Below are positions 1 to 6,886 of a DNA stretch of 16,858 bases, one piece after another (within the stretch, counting starts at the first letter, position 1; each line of letters begins with the position of its first letter). The stretch is from an uncultured Bacilli bacterium (lineage in GTDB: Bacteria; Bacillota_I; Bacilli_A; RF39; UBA660). The notes under the pieces were generated by a model. The model made no database searches. It worked only from the letters and a program-made list of their open reading frames with translations, and was not told where the DNA came from. The position numbers and the translations under genes are program-made. Location of the stretch: NCBI GenBank assembly GCA_934132925.1, contig CAKPAL010000014.1, positions 1-16,858 of the forward strand, written 5' to 3'.

Positions 1-1
1 T

Positions 2-760
2 ACATGTGAAACATGGAGAATAATAGGAGTATTTGATGGAAAAGTAAAAATAATGAGAGGTAGTGTAATAGGCTCTTATTCATGGGATAGTAGTGCTGAT
101 AGTATAAACTCTGGTTATGGAGTAAATGAATGGTCACAAGCTGATTTAATGAAACTATTAAATGGTGGCTATGAGACTGAAACCGTTGGTGGAAGTCTAT
201 ACTGGAATGCCAAGAGTGGAACTTGTTATAATGACAGTAAGAATGCAACAACAGCATGTAATTTTACAAGTACAGGTTTAAAGAATGATACAACAAGAAA
301 TATGATTGCAGAAACAACATATTATACGAGGGGACATAATGATAATAGTATATATGTAGATGCCATGTATGATAAAGAAAGAGTAAGCGGAACAGTAATA
401 ACAGGAGTAACACCAACAAGGACATTAACATGTACAGGAAAGATAGCTATTCCTTATCCATCAGATTATGGATATGCCGCCGATTTAAGTTTGTGTCAAC
501 AACAATTAAGTTCTTATAGTGATGCAACATGTACAGCAAATAACTGGATGAAAGAAATAGTAGCTCCAAATTATGGATGGTTATTGACCCCGTCTTCCGG
601 CAGTGCGGACAGTGCGTGGGGTGTGTATTCGTCGGGCGACGTCTACCGCTACAATGCCTATAATGCGTTTGGGGTGGTGCCAGTCCTTTCTATGACATCT
701 GACCTAGGTATTGTGGCAGGAACTGGTACAAGTAGTGATCCATATCAGTTATATGTATAA
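2..760 (+). CDS. Surface/secreted protein with C-terminal variable lectin-like domain (5'-partial)
   Basis: The frame is open from the window edge, so the N-terminus and any signal peptide or prepilin leader are missing; the first ATG inside the window (53) is not the true start. Visible early residues are TCETWRIIGVFDGKVKIM, then a Gly/Ser/Asn/Tyr-rich body with WSQADLMKLLNGGY and several Cys that could pair outside the cell. The C-terminus has the layout of DUF6273/C-type-lectin-like domains used by DGRs: a Trp-rich entry (NYGWLLTPSS), a variable stretch, then FGVVPVLSM and a GTGTSSDPYQL tail. Family members usually read GVRPV; here the Arg is Val. Codon use is less AT-biased than downstream, and bases 590-685 are strikingly GC-rich, which fits mobile or DGR-diversified DNA. 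Surface display and ligand binding are inferred. It ends in TAA and is not in an operon with the next gene. Confidence 0.7.
   Translation, partial: TCETWRIIGVFDGKVKIMRGSVIGSYSWDSSADSINSGYGVNEWSQADLMKLLNGGYETETVGGSLYWNAKSGTCYNDSKNATTACNFTSTGLKNDTTRNMIAETTYYTRGHNDNSIYVDAMYDKERVSGTVITGVTPTRTLTCTGKIAIPYPSDYGYAADLSLCQQQLSSYSDATCTANNWMKEIVAPNYGWLLTPSSGSADSAWGVYSSGDVYRYNAYNAFGVVPVLSMTSDLGIVAGTGTSSDPYQLYV
590..685 (+). other. Candidate DGR variable region (VR) inside the surface protein gene
   Basis: Bases 587-686 contain 61 G+C of 100, while flanking genes are mostly A+T. Adenine is scarce, about 14 per 100. In frame, fixed-looking codons (GGC, GCG, TGG, GTG, TCG, GTC, GCC) alternate with twelve codons that all end in C or T (AGT, GAC, AGT, GGT, TAT, GAC, TAC, CGC, TAC, AAT, TAT, AAT). 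This is what adenine-directed mutagenesis of a template made of AAY codons would leave, since AAY becomes NNY. It lies just before the conserved end of the domain, where VRs normally sit. No template repeat, Avd or reverse transcriptase is in the window, so the retroelement would have to lie elsewhere. Confidence 0.6.
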
Positions 761-789
761 GAAGATACGAGGTTATTATCACTTTAATT

Positions 790-819
790 GGTGTAAATAA
801 ATGTTAGAAAGTTTACACC
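790..819 (+). repeat. Perfect inverted repeat GGTGTAAA/TTTACACC
   Basis: GGTGTAAA (790-797) and TTTACACC (812-819) form an 8-bp perfect stem with a 14-nt loop. No T-run follows, so it is a poor intrinsic terminator. The right arm sits just before the -10-like TATGAT (825-830) of the following RNA. A related sequence (GTGTAAA then TTCAC) precedes the second RNA copy, so this could be an operator or promoter part rather than a terminator. Confidence 0.4.
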
Positions 820-836
820 CCGAATATGATATCTTA

Positions 837-940
837 TGATTGTTCATATATAGACTAGAATAGGCTATATATGATAAGATAAGATGATAAGCTTATCTTA
901 AAAAGAAGTAAACTTATAGTTTATTTTCTTTTCTTTTTAT
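837..940 (+). ncRNA. Structured small RNA, two hairpins plus terminator (copy 1)
   Basis: A TATGAT (825-830) could start a transcript near 837. Hairpin A has CATATATAG (845-853) pairing with CTATATATG (865-873), loop ACTAGAATAGG. Hairpin B has TAAGATAAG (875-883) pairing with CTTATCTTA (892-900), loop ATGATAAG. A third hairpin (902-913 with 919-931, loop TTATA, one G-T pair) runs into a T-rich tail, a plausible intrinsic terminator. The same A-B arrangement recurs at 15837-15889 with different stems, the same ATGATAAG loop and a related loop A. It is either a free sRNA of about 100 nt or a leader of the gene at 973; the terminator-like hairpin and the separate promoter at 949 favour a free RNA. 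I do not recognise a named family. Confidence 0.5.
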
Positions 941-948
941 TATTTATA

Positions 949-957
949 TGGTACAAT
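949..957 (+). promoter_or_regulatory. Extended -10 promoter for the gene at 973
   Basis: TGG followed by TACAAT (952-957) is an extended -10. No TTGACA lies 17 bp upstream; that position is a T/C tract that also serves as the tail of the preceding terminator. Transcription would start around 964, so the leader is about 9 nt and begins at GGTGAT (964-969), the 3' part of the AGGAGGTGAT Shine-Dalgarno. Confidence 0.55.
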
Positions 958-972
958 TATTATGGTGATAGT

Positions 973-2001
973 ATGAATAAAGTGAGTATATCTTCTATTA
1001 AGGGGTATGATGATATAAATAGTATTGATAATAATACTAAATATATTAATATAGTTATAGATAAAAATAATAATGATATAGTTAATTATTTTTTAAATAA
1101 TGGTAGAGAATATACTTATTCAGATATTATTAATGATAAGAATGGTTTTATATATACTAGTTATGATATGTTTAAGGTAGGAGAAGAATGTATTGATAAT
1201 ATTATTAAGAAAATGCCTAGTAATTTGAGTGATTTAGAGAGAGTTAGGTATTTATATATTTCTTTAGGTAAGTTAGTAGGATATGATATTAATTTGGTTA
1301 ATGATAAGAATGAAGTTATATCTTTTATGATGGTTGGTTATTTAAATAATATATGGAGTTCTTTATATTATAAGAAGGTTACTAATTTATCTATAGTTAA
1401 GTTATTTGTTTATTTATGTAGTAAGATTAATATTAAATGTGATATTGTTAGTAATAGTATTAGTGGTAATCTTGCTAATAAGGTTTATATTGGTAATTCT
1501 TTTTTAGTAGTGGATTTATTTAAGGATTTAGCTAATATTAAGGGTAATTTTATGACTGAATATTTTGATAAGTATAATAGTGATAAGGATATGGATAAGA
1601 GAGTTTTATATATTATTGATAATTATAGTGATTATTATTTAGATAAGAGTTTTAGTAATATTAGTAAAGATGGAGATTTTCTTTGGAATATTCTTAATAT
1701 TACTTTGGATATATTAGATATTAATAGTATTAATTCTTATGAGTTATTGGGTATTTATAAAAAGATATTTAGTAAGTATTTTAGTGATTGTAATATTAGT
1801 ATTAGTAATTTTTATTTGAATAATGAGTATAGAGAACATTTTATGGTATTTAGTTATAATGACTACTATTATAGTTATAATTATACTAAAGGATGTTTTA
1901 TTAGAGTTGATTATAATTATTTAGTAGATAATATTAAATGTAATAAGATTGGTTTATATATGAATGAGAATTTTAATTTGAGAGAGAGAGGTGCTTTATG
2001 A
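973..2001 (+). CDS. Transglutaminase-like fold protein, probably catalytically inactive
   Basis: This 342-aa protein has no signal peptide or membrane segment and is very rich in Asn, Ile, Tyr and Asp. Residues 88-186 follow the order of a bacterial transglutaminase-like domain: LERVRYLYISLGKLVGYD, then VTNLSIVKLFVYLCSKINIKCDIVS, then NKVYIGNSFLVVDLF. In active members the second block carries the nucleophile Cys and the third a His and an Asp. Here the Cys position looks like Ser or Leu and the His is absent, leaving only the VVD Asp. I infer a non-catalytic domain and cannot name a function. The ATG at 973 follows GGTGAT at 964. It ends in TGA overlapping the next gene's ATG (ATGA), so the two are translationally coupled, and an in-frame TAG follows the TGA directly. 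Confidence 0.6.
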   Translation: MNKVSISSIKGYDDINSIDNNTKYINIVIDKNNNDIVNYFLNNGREYTYSDIINDKNGFIYTSYDMFKVGEECIDNIIKKMPSNLSDLERVRYLYISLGKLVGYDINLVNDKNEVISFMMVGYLNNIWSSLYYKKVTNLSIVKLFVYLCSKINIKCDIVSNSISGNLANKVYIGNSFLVVDLFKDLANIKGNFMTEYFDKYNSDKDMDKRVLYIIDNYSDYYLDKSFSNISKDGDFLWNILNITLDILDINSINSYELLGIYKKIFSKYFSDCNISISNFYLNNEYREHFMVFSYNDYYYSYNYTKGCFIRVDYNYLVDNIKCNKIGLYMNENFNLRERGAL

Positions 2002-2930
2002 TAGTTATTATTTTATTATTACTTGTGATGCTTGCTATTTTGTCTATTCTTGAAGTTTCTTTTTCTAGTCTTAATATTATTAGAATTAAGAGATTAGCAG
2101 AGTCAGGGAATAAGGCTGCAAAAGTGGTATATATGTTATATTCTAAATATTCAGAAACATTAACTACAATACTTGTTATTAATTGTGTATGTAGTGTACT
2201 TGTTAGTTCTTTAACTACTTATTATTTTTCTAATTTGTATGGTGATAAGTTTATTCCTCTTATTACAATTATTCTTACAATTGTTATTTTAGTGTTTACA
2301 GAAATTACTCCTAAAATTATTGGAAGAGAATATGCAGAGGATTTTGCTTTAAGGCTTTGTAATATATTAAAAGGTATGGTTAGTGTTCTTACTCCTATTA
2401 CGAAGGTTATTGGTATGTTTGAGAAGAAGGTTAAGAATAATCATAGGGTTACTGCGACAAAAGATGAACTTGTTGAAATTGTTAAGACAATTAAGGAAGA
2501 AGGGGTTATTGAAGAAAAGGAAAGTATTTTTATTCAGAAGGCTGTTCTTCTTAAGAAACTTAAGGTTAGTAATGTTATGGTAGATAGAGATGATGTTTCT
2601 TTTTTATATGATACTGATTCTTCGGAGAAAGTTAAGAATTGTATATTTAGGGATAAACATGATAGAATACCAATTATTAATAGAGAGTATAAGGTAATGG
2701 GTATTTTGTATGAGGTTGATTTACTTGATGAGATTTTGCATAATCGTTCTATTAGTATTAAGAGAAATATGAAGGCTCCAGTTACGGTTAGTAAGACTAC
2801 TAATTTGGCTAGTTGTCTTGAGATTTTAGAGTCAGCTAGAGCACATATGGCTATTGTTACAGATAGAGAAAATAATTTTCTTGGTATTATTACAATGGAA
2901 GACATTATTACAGAACTTATGAAATCGTAG
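1998..2930 (+). CDS. CNNM/CBS-domain membrane protein (HlyC/CorB-like), short form
   Basis: This 310-aa integral membrane protein belongs to the CNNM/CorB/MpfA group, linked in several bacteria to Mg2+ or other cation export. Hydrophobic helices lie at about residues 1-20, 55-78 and 84-102, with the characteristic FTEITPKIIGRE at 100-111, as expected of the DUF21 transmembrane domain. A connecting helix (TKDELVEIVKTIKEEGVIEEKE) leads to a pair of CBS domains at about 190-308, including RIPIINREYKVMGILYEVDLL and FLGIITMEDIITEL. The protein stops right after the second CBS domain and so lacks the C-terminal CorC_HlyC domain of many relatives. Its start overlaps the upstream stop by 4 nt. The transported ion cannot be told from sequence. 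Confidence 0.85.
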   Translation: MIVIILLLLVMLAILSILEVSFSSLNIIRIKRLAESGNKAAKVVYMLYSKYSETLTTILVINCVCSVLVSSLTTYYFSNLYGDKFIPLITIILTIVILVFTEITPKIIGREYAEDFALRLCNILKGMVSVLTPITKVIGMFEKKVKNNHRVTATKDELVEIVKTIKEEGVIEEKESIFIQKAVLLKKLKVSNVMVDRDDVSFLYDTDSSEKVKNCIFRDKHDRIPIINREYKVMGILYEVDLLDEILHNRSISIKRNMKAPVTVSKTTNLASCLEILESARAHMAIVTDRENNFLGIITMEDIITELMKS

Positions 2931-2977
2931 TTTAGTTTATTTGATAAGAGAAGAACATAGACTTCTTTTTCTTTTTA

Positions 2978-2986
2978 TGTTATACT
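2978..2986 (+). promoter_or_regulatory. Extended -10 promoter for the rRNA methyltransferase gene
   Basis: TGT followed by TATACT (2981-2986) is an extended -10 preceded by a T/C tract (2964-2975). A weak hairpin, AGAAG/CTTCT at about 2951-2966, lies just upstream and may end the previous operon. Exactly 15 nt separate the hexamer from the ATG at 3002, the same as at 973 and 14885, which supports 3002 as the start. Confidence 0.5.
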
Positions 2987-3001
2987 TGTTTTGTGATGTG
3001 T

Positions 3002-4186
3002 ATGATAGTTAAAATTGATAAGTTATCTCATGATTTGAGAGGTATTACTAAAATAGATAATAAAATTACTTTTATTCCTAAAACTTTACCAGAAGAGGTT
3101 GTTAATATTAGAATTACTAAACAAAAGAAAAAATTTAATGAGGGGTGTTTAACTACTATCATTGAGGAGAGTAAGGACAGAGTTAAGTATATTTGTCCTT
3201 ATTATGATATTTGTGGTGGTTGTGATACGGGGCATATTTTATATAGTAAAAGTATTATGTATAAGAAAGATATGGTAGTGGATATTTTTAAGAGATATTG
3301 TGATATGGATGTCGATATGGATATTGTTTATGATGATGATAATATTTATAATTATCGTAATAAGATTACTTTGAGGGTTAATGATGGTAAACTAGCTTTA
3401 GTAGGAGAATCTTTAGTTAATATTGACTACTGCTACTTAGTAAATGATAATATTAATAAGGTTATTGGTATTCTTAATGGTATTTGTTTAGATGGTATAG
3501 ATGAGGTTATTATTAGGGGTACTGATGAAATTATGGTTATTATTAAAGGTAATATTGATAATGATAAGTTAATTCAGATACTTAAAGATAATGTTAGTTC
3601 TATCTTTATTAATGGTGTAAAGGTATTTGGTAATGACTATGTAATGATTAATGTTGGTAATTATAGATATGCTGTATATCCTGATTCTTTCTTTCAGGTT
3701 AATACAAAGATGATTAGTAGGTTATATGATAAGGTATTGAAATTTGCTGGTAAAGGGGATAAGTTACTTGATTTATATTGTGGTGCTGGAACAATTGGTA
3801 TTTATTTAGCTAGTAATTTTAATAGTGTTAGGGGTATTGAACAGAATGAATCCGCTATTAAAGGGGCCAATTTAAATAAGGGTATTAATGATATTAAGAA
3901 TATTTCTTTTGTTTGTGAGAAGGCTAGTGATATTAATGAAATAGTAGAAGATGTAGTGGTAGTTGATCCTCCGAGAAGTGGTCTTGATAGTACTACTATT
4001 AAAAGAATATTGGATAGTAGGATTGAAAGACTTATATATGTAAGTTGTAATCCAATTACTTTGGCTAGAGATATTAATATTCTTAAGGATAAATATAATT
4101 TAGTTAGTATGTCTTTATTTGATATGTTTCCTAATACTAGTCATGCAGAGTGCGTGTGCTTGTTAATAAATAATACGATTTTATAA
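3002..4186 (+). CDS. rlmD: 23S rRNA m5U methyltransferase, RlmD/RlmCD-type with Fe-S cluster
   Basis: This enzyme transfers a methyl group from SAM to C5 of uracil in 23S rRNA. From the ATG at 3002 (394 aa) the N-terminus is a short TRAM-like domain (KIDKLSHDLRGITKIDN). A [4Fe-4S] cluster is indicated by Cys65, 71 and 74 (CPYYDICGGC) and Cys144; TrmA proper lacks this cluster, which favours the RlmC/RlmD/RlmCD side. NYRNKITLRV (117-126) is a family motif. The SAM site is LLDLYCGAGTIG (255-266), followed by VDPPRSG (321-327), and VSCNP (347-351) carries the catalytic Cys349. GTG 2993 and ATG 2996 are in-frame alternatives, but the promoter spacing and the GTGAT at 2993-2997 fit 3002. Which uracil is modified (747, 1939 or both) is not visible from sequence. 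Confidence 0.85.
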   Translation: MIVKIDKLSHDLRGITKIDNKITFIPKTLPEEVVNIRITKQKKKFNEGCLTTIIEESKDRVKYICPYYDICGGCDTGHILYSKSIMYKKDMVVDIFKRYCDMDVDMDIVYDDDNIYNYRNKITLRVNDGKLALVGESLVNIDYCYLVNDNINKVIGILNGICLDGIDEVIIRGTDEIMVIIKGNIDNDKLIQILKDNVSSIFINGVKVFGNDYVMINVGNYRYAVYPDSFFQVNTKMISRLYDKVLKFAGKGDKLLDLYCGAGTIGIYLASNFNSVRGIEQNESAIKGANLNKGINDIKNISFVCEKASDINEIVEDVVVVDPPRSGLDSTTIKRILDSRIERLIYVSCNPITLARDINILKDKYNLVSMSLFDMFPNTSHAECVCLLINNTIL

Positions 4187-4212
4187 ATGGTTATTTTGAT
4201 AGGAGGATGTAT

Positions 4213-4827
4213 ATGAAAAAGTATTTGAAATGGATTGTTCTTTGTTTATGTATATTTATATTTGCAATATTTACTTATAAAATTGTTACTGATAAGGTTA
4301 TTTATGTTGATTATTTATATGATTTTATAAGTGATAATATTATTAATGATAAACTTACTAGTATTATTAAAGTTATTACTAATTTATCTTCGGTTATATT
4401 TATTATTGTTATTGCTACTATAGCTATTATTTTTATTAGGAATAAGAGAATTAAGTTATTACTAGCTAGTAATTTAATTGGTATTACTATTATTAATAAT
4501 TTATTAAAGGTAATTGTAGCTAGAGATAGACCTAATATTAATAGATTGGTTAATGAGAATGGTTATAGTTTTCCATCAGGGCATTCGATTACTAGTATGG
4601 TATTTTATGGTTATTTGATTTATTTGATATATAGATATGTTGATAATAAGAATATTAAGGTTAGTTTGATTATATTTTTATCTTTATTAATTTTGATGAT
4701 TGGGTTTAGTAGAATATATTTAGGGGTTCATTATACTAGTGATGTTATGGGTGGTTTTTTACTTGGTATTGTTTATTTAATTGTATTTATTTCTAGTACG
4801 AAGAAATATTTAGATAATAGGATGTAG
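4213..4827 (+). CDS. PAP2-family membrane phosphatase
   Basis: This 204-aa membrane phosphatase of the PAP2 family has about six hydrophobic helices. The three-part acid phosphatase signature is complete: KVIVARDRP (99-107), PSGH (121-124, His124) and SRIYLGVHYTSD (166-177, nucleophile His173, Asp177). Such proteins dephosphorylate undecaprenyl pyrophosphate, phosphatidylglycerophosphate or phosphatidic acid on the outer face of the membrane; the substrate here is unknown. ATG 4213 is chosen over 4207 because the strong AGGAGG at 4201-4206 is correctly spaced for 4213 and directly abuts 4207. It lies 26 nt after the methyltransferase gene, probably in the same transcript. Confidence 0.88.
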   Translation: MKKYLKWIVLCLCIFIFAIFTYKIVTDKVIYVDYLYDFISDNIINDKLTSIIKVITNLSSVIFIIVIATIAIIFIRNKRIKLLLASNLIGITIINNLLKVIVARDRPNINRLVNENGYSFPSGHSITSMVFYGYLIYLIYRYVDNKNIKVSLIIFLSLLILMIGFSRIYLGVHYTSDVMGGFLLGIVYLIVFISSTKKYLDNRM

Positions 4828-4842
4828 AAAAATTTCGTAGGC

Positions 4843-4888
4843 AAAATAGTAGTTACTGGTTAAAATAATCAACTACTATTTTTTGTTT
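4843..4888 (+). terminator. Intrinsic terminator after the PAP2 gene
   Basis: AAAATAGTAGTT (4843-4854) pairs perfectly with AACTACTATTTT (4871-4882) around a 16-nt loop and is followed by TTGTTTTA. It closes the 2981-4827 operon. Confidence 0.8.
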
Positions 4889-4915
4889 TATCTTAATTGA
4901 TATACTTTAACATAA

Positions 4916-5136
4916 CTAATGGTTTATTTCATCTACACTGTATTTCGTTCTTGTTTGCTTTAATTTTGAGTAAGTAACTGTTTTATTATGACTTTCTATA
5001 ACACTATTTCATACAAATCGTTCACATTTAGAGTAATTATTTTCACTTTTACTATTTTTTAAGTAAATTGATGGGTTACATATTGTTTTTTTTCAACAAG
5101 TTTTAAAGTATATGCTTTATTTTTTATTTTGAACAT
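4916..5136 (-). pseudogene. Possible decayed gene, weakly like the start of an IS605-type TnpB
   Basis: Reading the minus strand from 5136, an ATG behind an AAGGA-type ribosome site begins MFKIKNKAYTLKLVEKKQY and stops after about 25 codons. A second frame continues with KCERFV-stop-NSVIESHNK and TYSKLKQTRTKYSVDEINH. The pattern recalls TnpB N-termini (KAYKxRxYP... then CRFVWN), with TGA where TGG would be. At least one frameshift and several stops are needed, and nothing of a RuvC-like domain or insertion ends is visible. The resemblance is weak; it could be chance in A-rich DNA. The rest of 4889-5230 shows no other gene. Confidence 0.22.
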
Positions 5137-5165
5137 TTCCTTTCAAAAAAAAATATATCTCATAT

Positions 5166-5200
5166 GGTAACATTTTAACTAATGAAAATCGGTAACATTT
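5166..5200. repeat. Direct repeat GGTAACATTT x2, 25 bp apart
   Basis: Identical 10-mers at 5166-5175 and 5191-5200 lie 32 bp upstream of the -35 of the DUF3592 gene pair. The 25-bp period, near two helical turns plus a half, and the location suggest possible regulator binding sites, but the evidence is only two copies. Confidence 0.3.
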
Positions 5201-5231
5201 CTAAAAAGGATTAATAATTAAAAAAATGGTA

Positions 5232-5260
5232 TTGATAAAAAAATAGAAATATTATATAAT
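5232..5260 (+). promoter_or_regulatory. SigmaA-type promoter for the DUF3592 pair
   Basis: TTGATA (5232-5237), a 17-bp spacer and TATAAT (5255-5260). The predicted leader of about 55 nt ends with GGGAGTGAT (5308-5316) before ATG 5320. Confidence 0.7.
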
Positions 5261-5319
5261 ATTTATATAGATATAAAATGAAGGAAAAATTAAAGTATAT
5301 GTAAGATGGGAGTGATTTT

Positions 5320-6468
5320 ATGGGAAAAATATATAATCTTTTAATTGGTACTATTTCAAATTTTGTTGGTACATTAATTATTATTCCTTTTATTTTGATA
5401 CCATTACTGGTGATTGTTTTAACAATTTATTCACAAATAAAAGTTAGAAAGTTTAAGAAAAATGCTACTATTGTAAAGGCTAGAGTTAAAGAAGTAAAAA
5501 GAATAGAAAATTCTGATAAAACATTAAGAGGGTATGATGTTACTTTTGAATTCGAATATAATGGTGAGTTAAAGGATGAGACTATTTTTTCCTCGAAGAA
5601 CTTTAAAGTTAACAGCGTTAAAGATGGTTTATATTTAGAAGGAAAGAGGAGTAATTCTTTAAGCGTTGAAGGAGAAGGTTTTTATGTGGATAAAGGTTCT
5701 GTTTTTTTTGGAATTACATTTGGTATATTTGTAATATATTTAGTTGTGTGTTCTATACTTGATGTTTCAGAAAAAATCATTATAGAAAGTGTATTATTAT
5801 ATTTGTTAATTTTATTTAGTGGACTTGTTATAAGGTATTTAATACTTAATAAAAACAAGATATTTAATAAGAATAATAAAAAATCAAAAAATGATGAAAT
5901 AGATGCAGTATTTTATGATAAAGCACATTATGATGAATATTCTATGGTTGATTCTAATTTGATTAGATATATTCCTGAGTATAAAAAACCAAAAGAAAGT
6001 AAAAAGATGAATATATTTGATGTAATGTTTACATTTATTTTTGCAGGATTAGGAGGAATAGCTACAATAATAGGAATTTCTGGGCTTATGTTTATGTTGA
6101 AAACTATTATTACTTATGATAGTACAATTGCAAAAATTTCTGATATTTATACTTATGAAACTGCTACGAAAGATGGAAAGAAAGAGAGTATTCGTGCTAT
6201 ATATACATATGAAGTAGATGGCTATGAATATACCTTAGATTATGAAACGAGTGGTATGTATTTTAAAAAGGTGGGAGATAAAGAAAAATTATATTATGAT
6301 AAGAATGAGCCTAGTAATTCTATTCCGAGATTTTCATTGTTACTAAGAGTATTTGTACCTTTGATAATTGGGTTACTTTTCATTTATGTGGGAGTTCAAG
6401 ATGTTATGAAAAAAAATAAAAAGAAAAGATTATATGATGCATATGTTAAATTGAGAGAGGAAAATTAA
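5320..6468 (+). CDS. Multi-pass membrane protein with DUF3592-like domains
   Basis: This 382-aa protein of unknown function has hydrophobic segments at about residues 10-37, 125-147, 152-172, 233-262 and 345-365. Two soluble parts share a theme: residues about 48-115 (KARVKEVKR...YDVTFEFEYNGELKDETIFSS) and about 268-335 (AKISDIYTYE...AIYTYEVDGYEYTLDYET, then KLYYDKNEPSN). The second is a good DUF3592-type pattern: a beta-rich domain with EYxVxGxxY, then a VxVxYDxxNP-like motif between two helices. The first looks like a diverged copy, so the gene may come from an internal duplication. Codons use AAA for Lys more than the neighbours do. The next gene starts 2 nt after the stop and has the same domain, so this is a paralogous two-gene operon. 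Confidence 0.7.
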   Translation: MGKIYNLLIGTISNFVGTLIIIPFILIPLLVIVLTIYSQIKVRKFKKNATIVKARVKEVKRIENSDKTLRGYDVTFEFEYNGELKDETIFSSKNFKVNSVKDGLYLEGKRSNSLSVEGEGFYVDKGSVFFGITFGIFVIYLVVCSILDVSEKIIIESVLLYLLILFSGLVIRYLILNKNKIFNKNNKKSKNDEIDAVFYDKAHYDEYSMVDSNLIRYIPEYKKPKESKKMNIFDVMFTFIFAGLGGIATIIGISGLMFMLKTIITYDSTIAKISDIYTYETATKDGKKESIRAIYTYEVDGYEYTLDYETSGMYFKKVGDKEKLYYDKNEPSNSIPRFSLLLRVFVPLIIGLLFIYVGVQDVMKKNKKKRLYDAYVKLREEN

Positions 6469-6469
6469 T

Positions 6470-6886
6470 ATGATTTGGTTAATATTAGGAATAATTTTAG
6501 TGATAATTGGTGTTATACTTTTATACAAAAGTAGTGTATTAAAAGATTTTTATAATAATGTTAGATTGGGAAAAGTTAGTGAATATAAAAAAGTTACAGG
6601 TGTTGTAATATGCGATGCTTATTATGCAAGAGATTCGGCAGAAACTGTAAAGCCTGTAACTCCAATTGTTGAATATGAGATAAATGGAGAAAAATATGAG
6701 GCACAAAACTCAATACTTAAAACTGGAGCAGAATTACCAGTTGGTACAAAAGTGTGTGTGTGGTATAAAAAAGACAATCCAAGAAATGCTATTTTAGGCA
6801 CTGAATTAGATAATTATTTTGCTGTTAGGTTGTTCGGCTTTTCAATAACAGCATTTGGAATTTTATTTATTTTATTAAGCATATAA
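6470..6886 (+). CDS. Small DUF3592-like membrane protein
   Basis: This 138-aa protein has two terminal hydrophobic helices (residues 1-20 and about 117-138) flanking a beta-rich domain: VTGVVICDAYYARD, PVTPIVEYEINGEKYEAQNS, VGTKVCVWYKKDNPRNAIL. This is the classic DUF3592 plan, and the same motif is found in the upstream protein. Function is unknown. The ATG is 2 nt after the upstream TAA and the GAGAGGAAAAT before it supplies the ribosome site. No convincing terminator follows at once; a T-rich region begins. Confidence 0.7.
   Translation: MIWLILGIILVIIGVILLYKSSVLKDFYNNVRLGKVSEYKKVTGVVICDAYYARDSAETVKPVTPIVEYEINGEKYEAQNSILKTGAELPVGTKVCVWYKKDNPRNAILGTELDNYFAVRLFGFSITAFGILFILLSI

Noticed and set aside
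590..685. GC-rich segment as contamination or assembly chimera
   Set aside because: The reading frame runs through it without a break and it completes a recognisable domain, so a hypervariable region explains it better.
2383..2583. Lys/Arg/Leu-rich open frame inside the CNNM gene
   Set aside because: Shifted-frame shadow of a well-supported gene with no ribosome site.
2534..2905. Minus-strand 123-codon frame opposite the CNNM gene
   Set aside because: Antisense shadow; the + strand product is a clear CBS protein and no minus-strand promoter was seen.
4916..5136. In-frame TGA at a Trp-like position as evidence of genetic code 4
   Set aside because: The frame is broken elsewhere too, and all intact genes use TGG for Trp.
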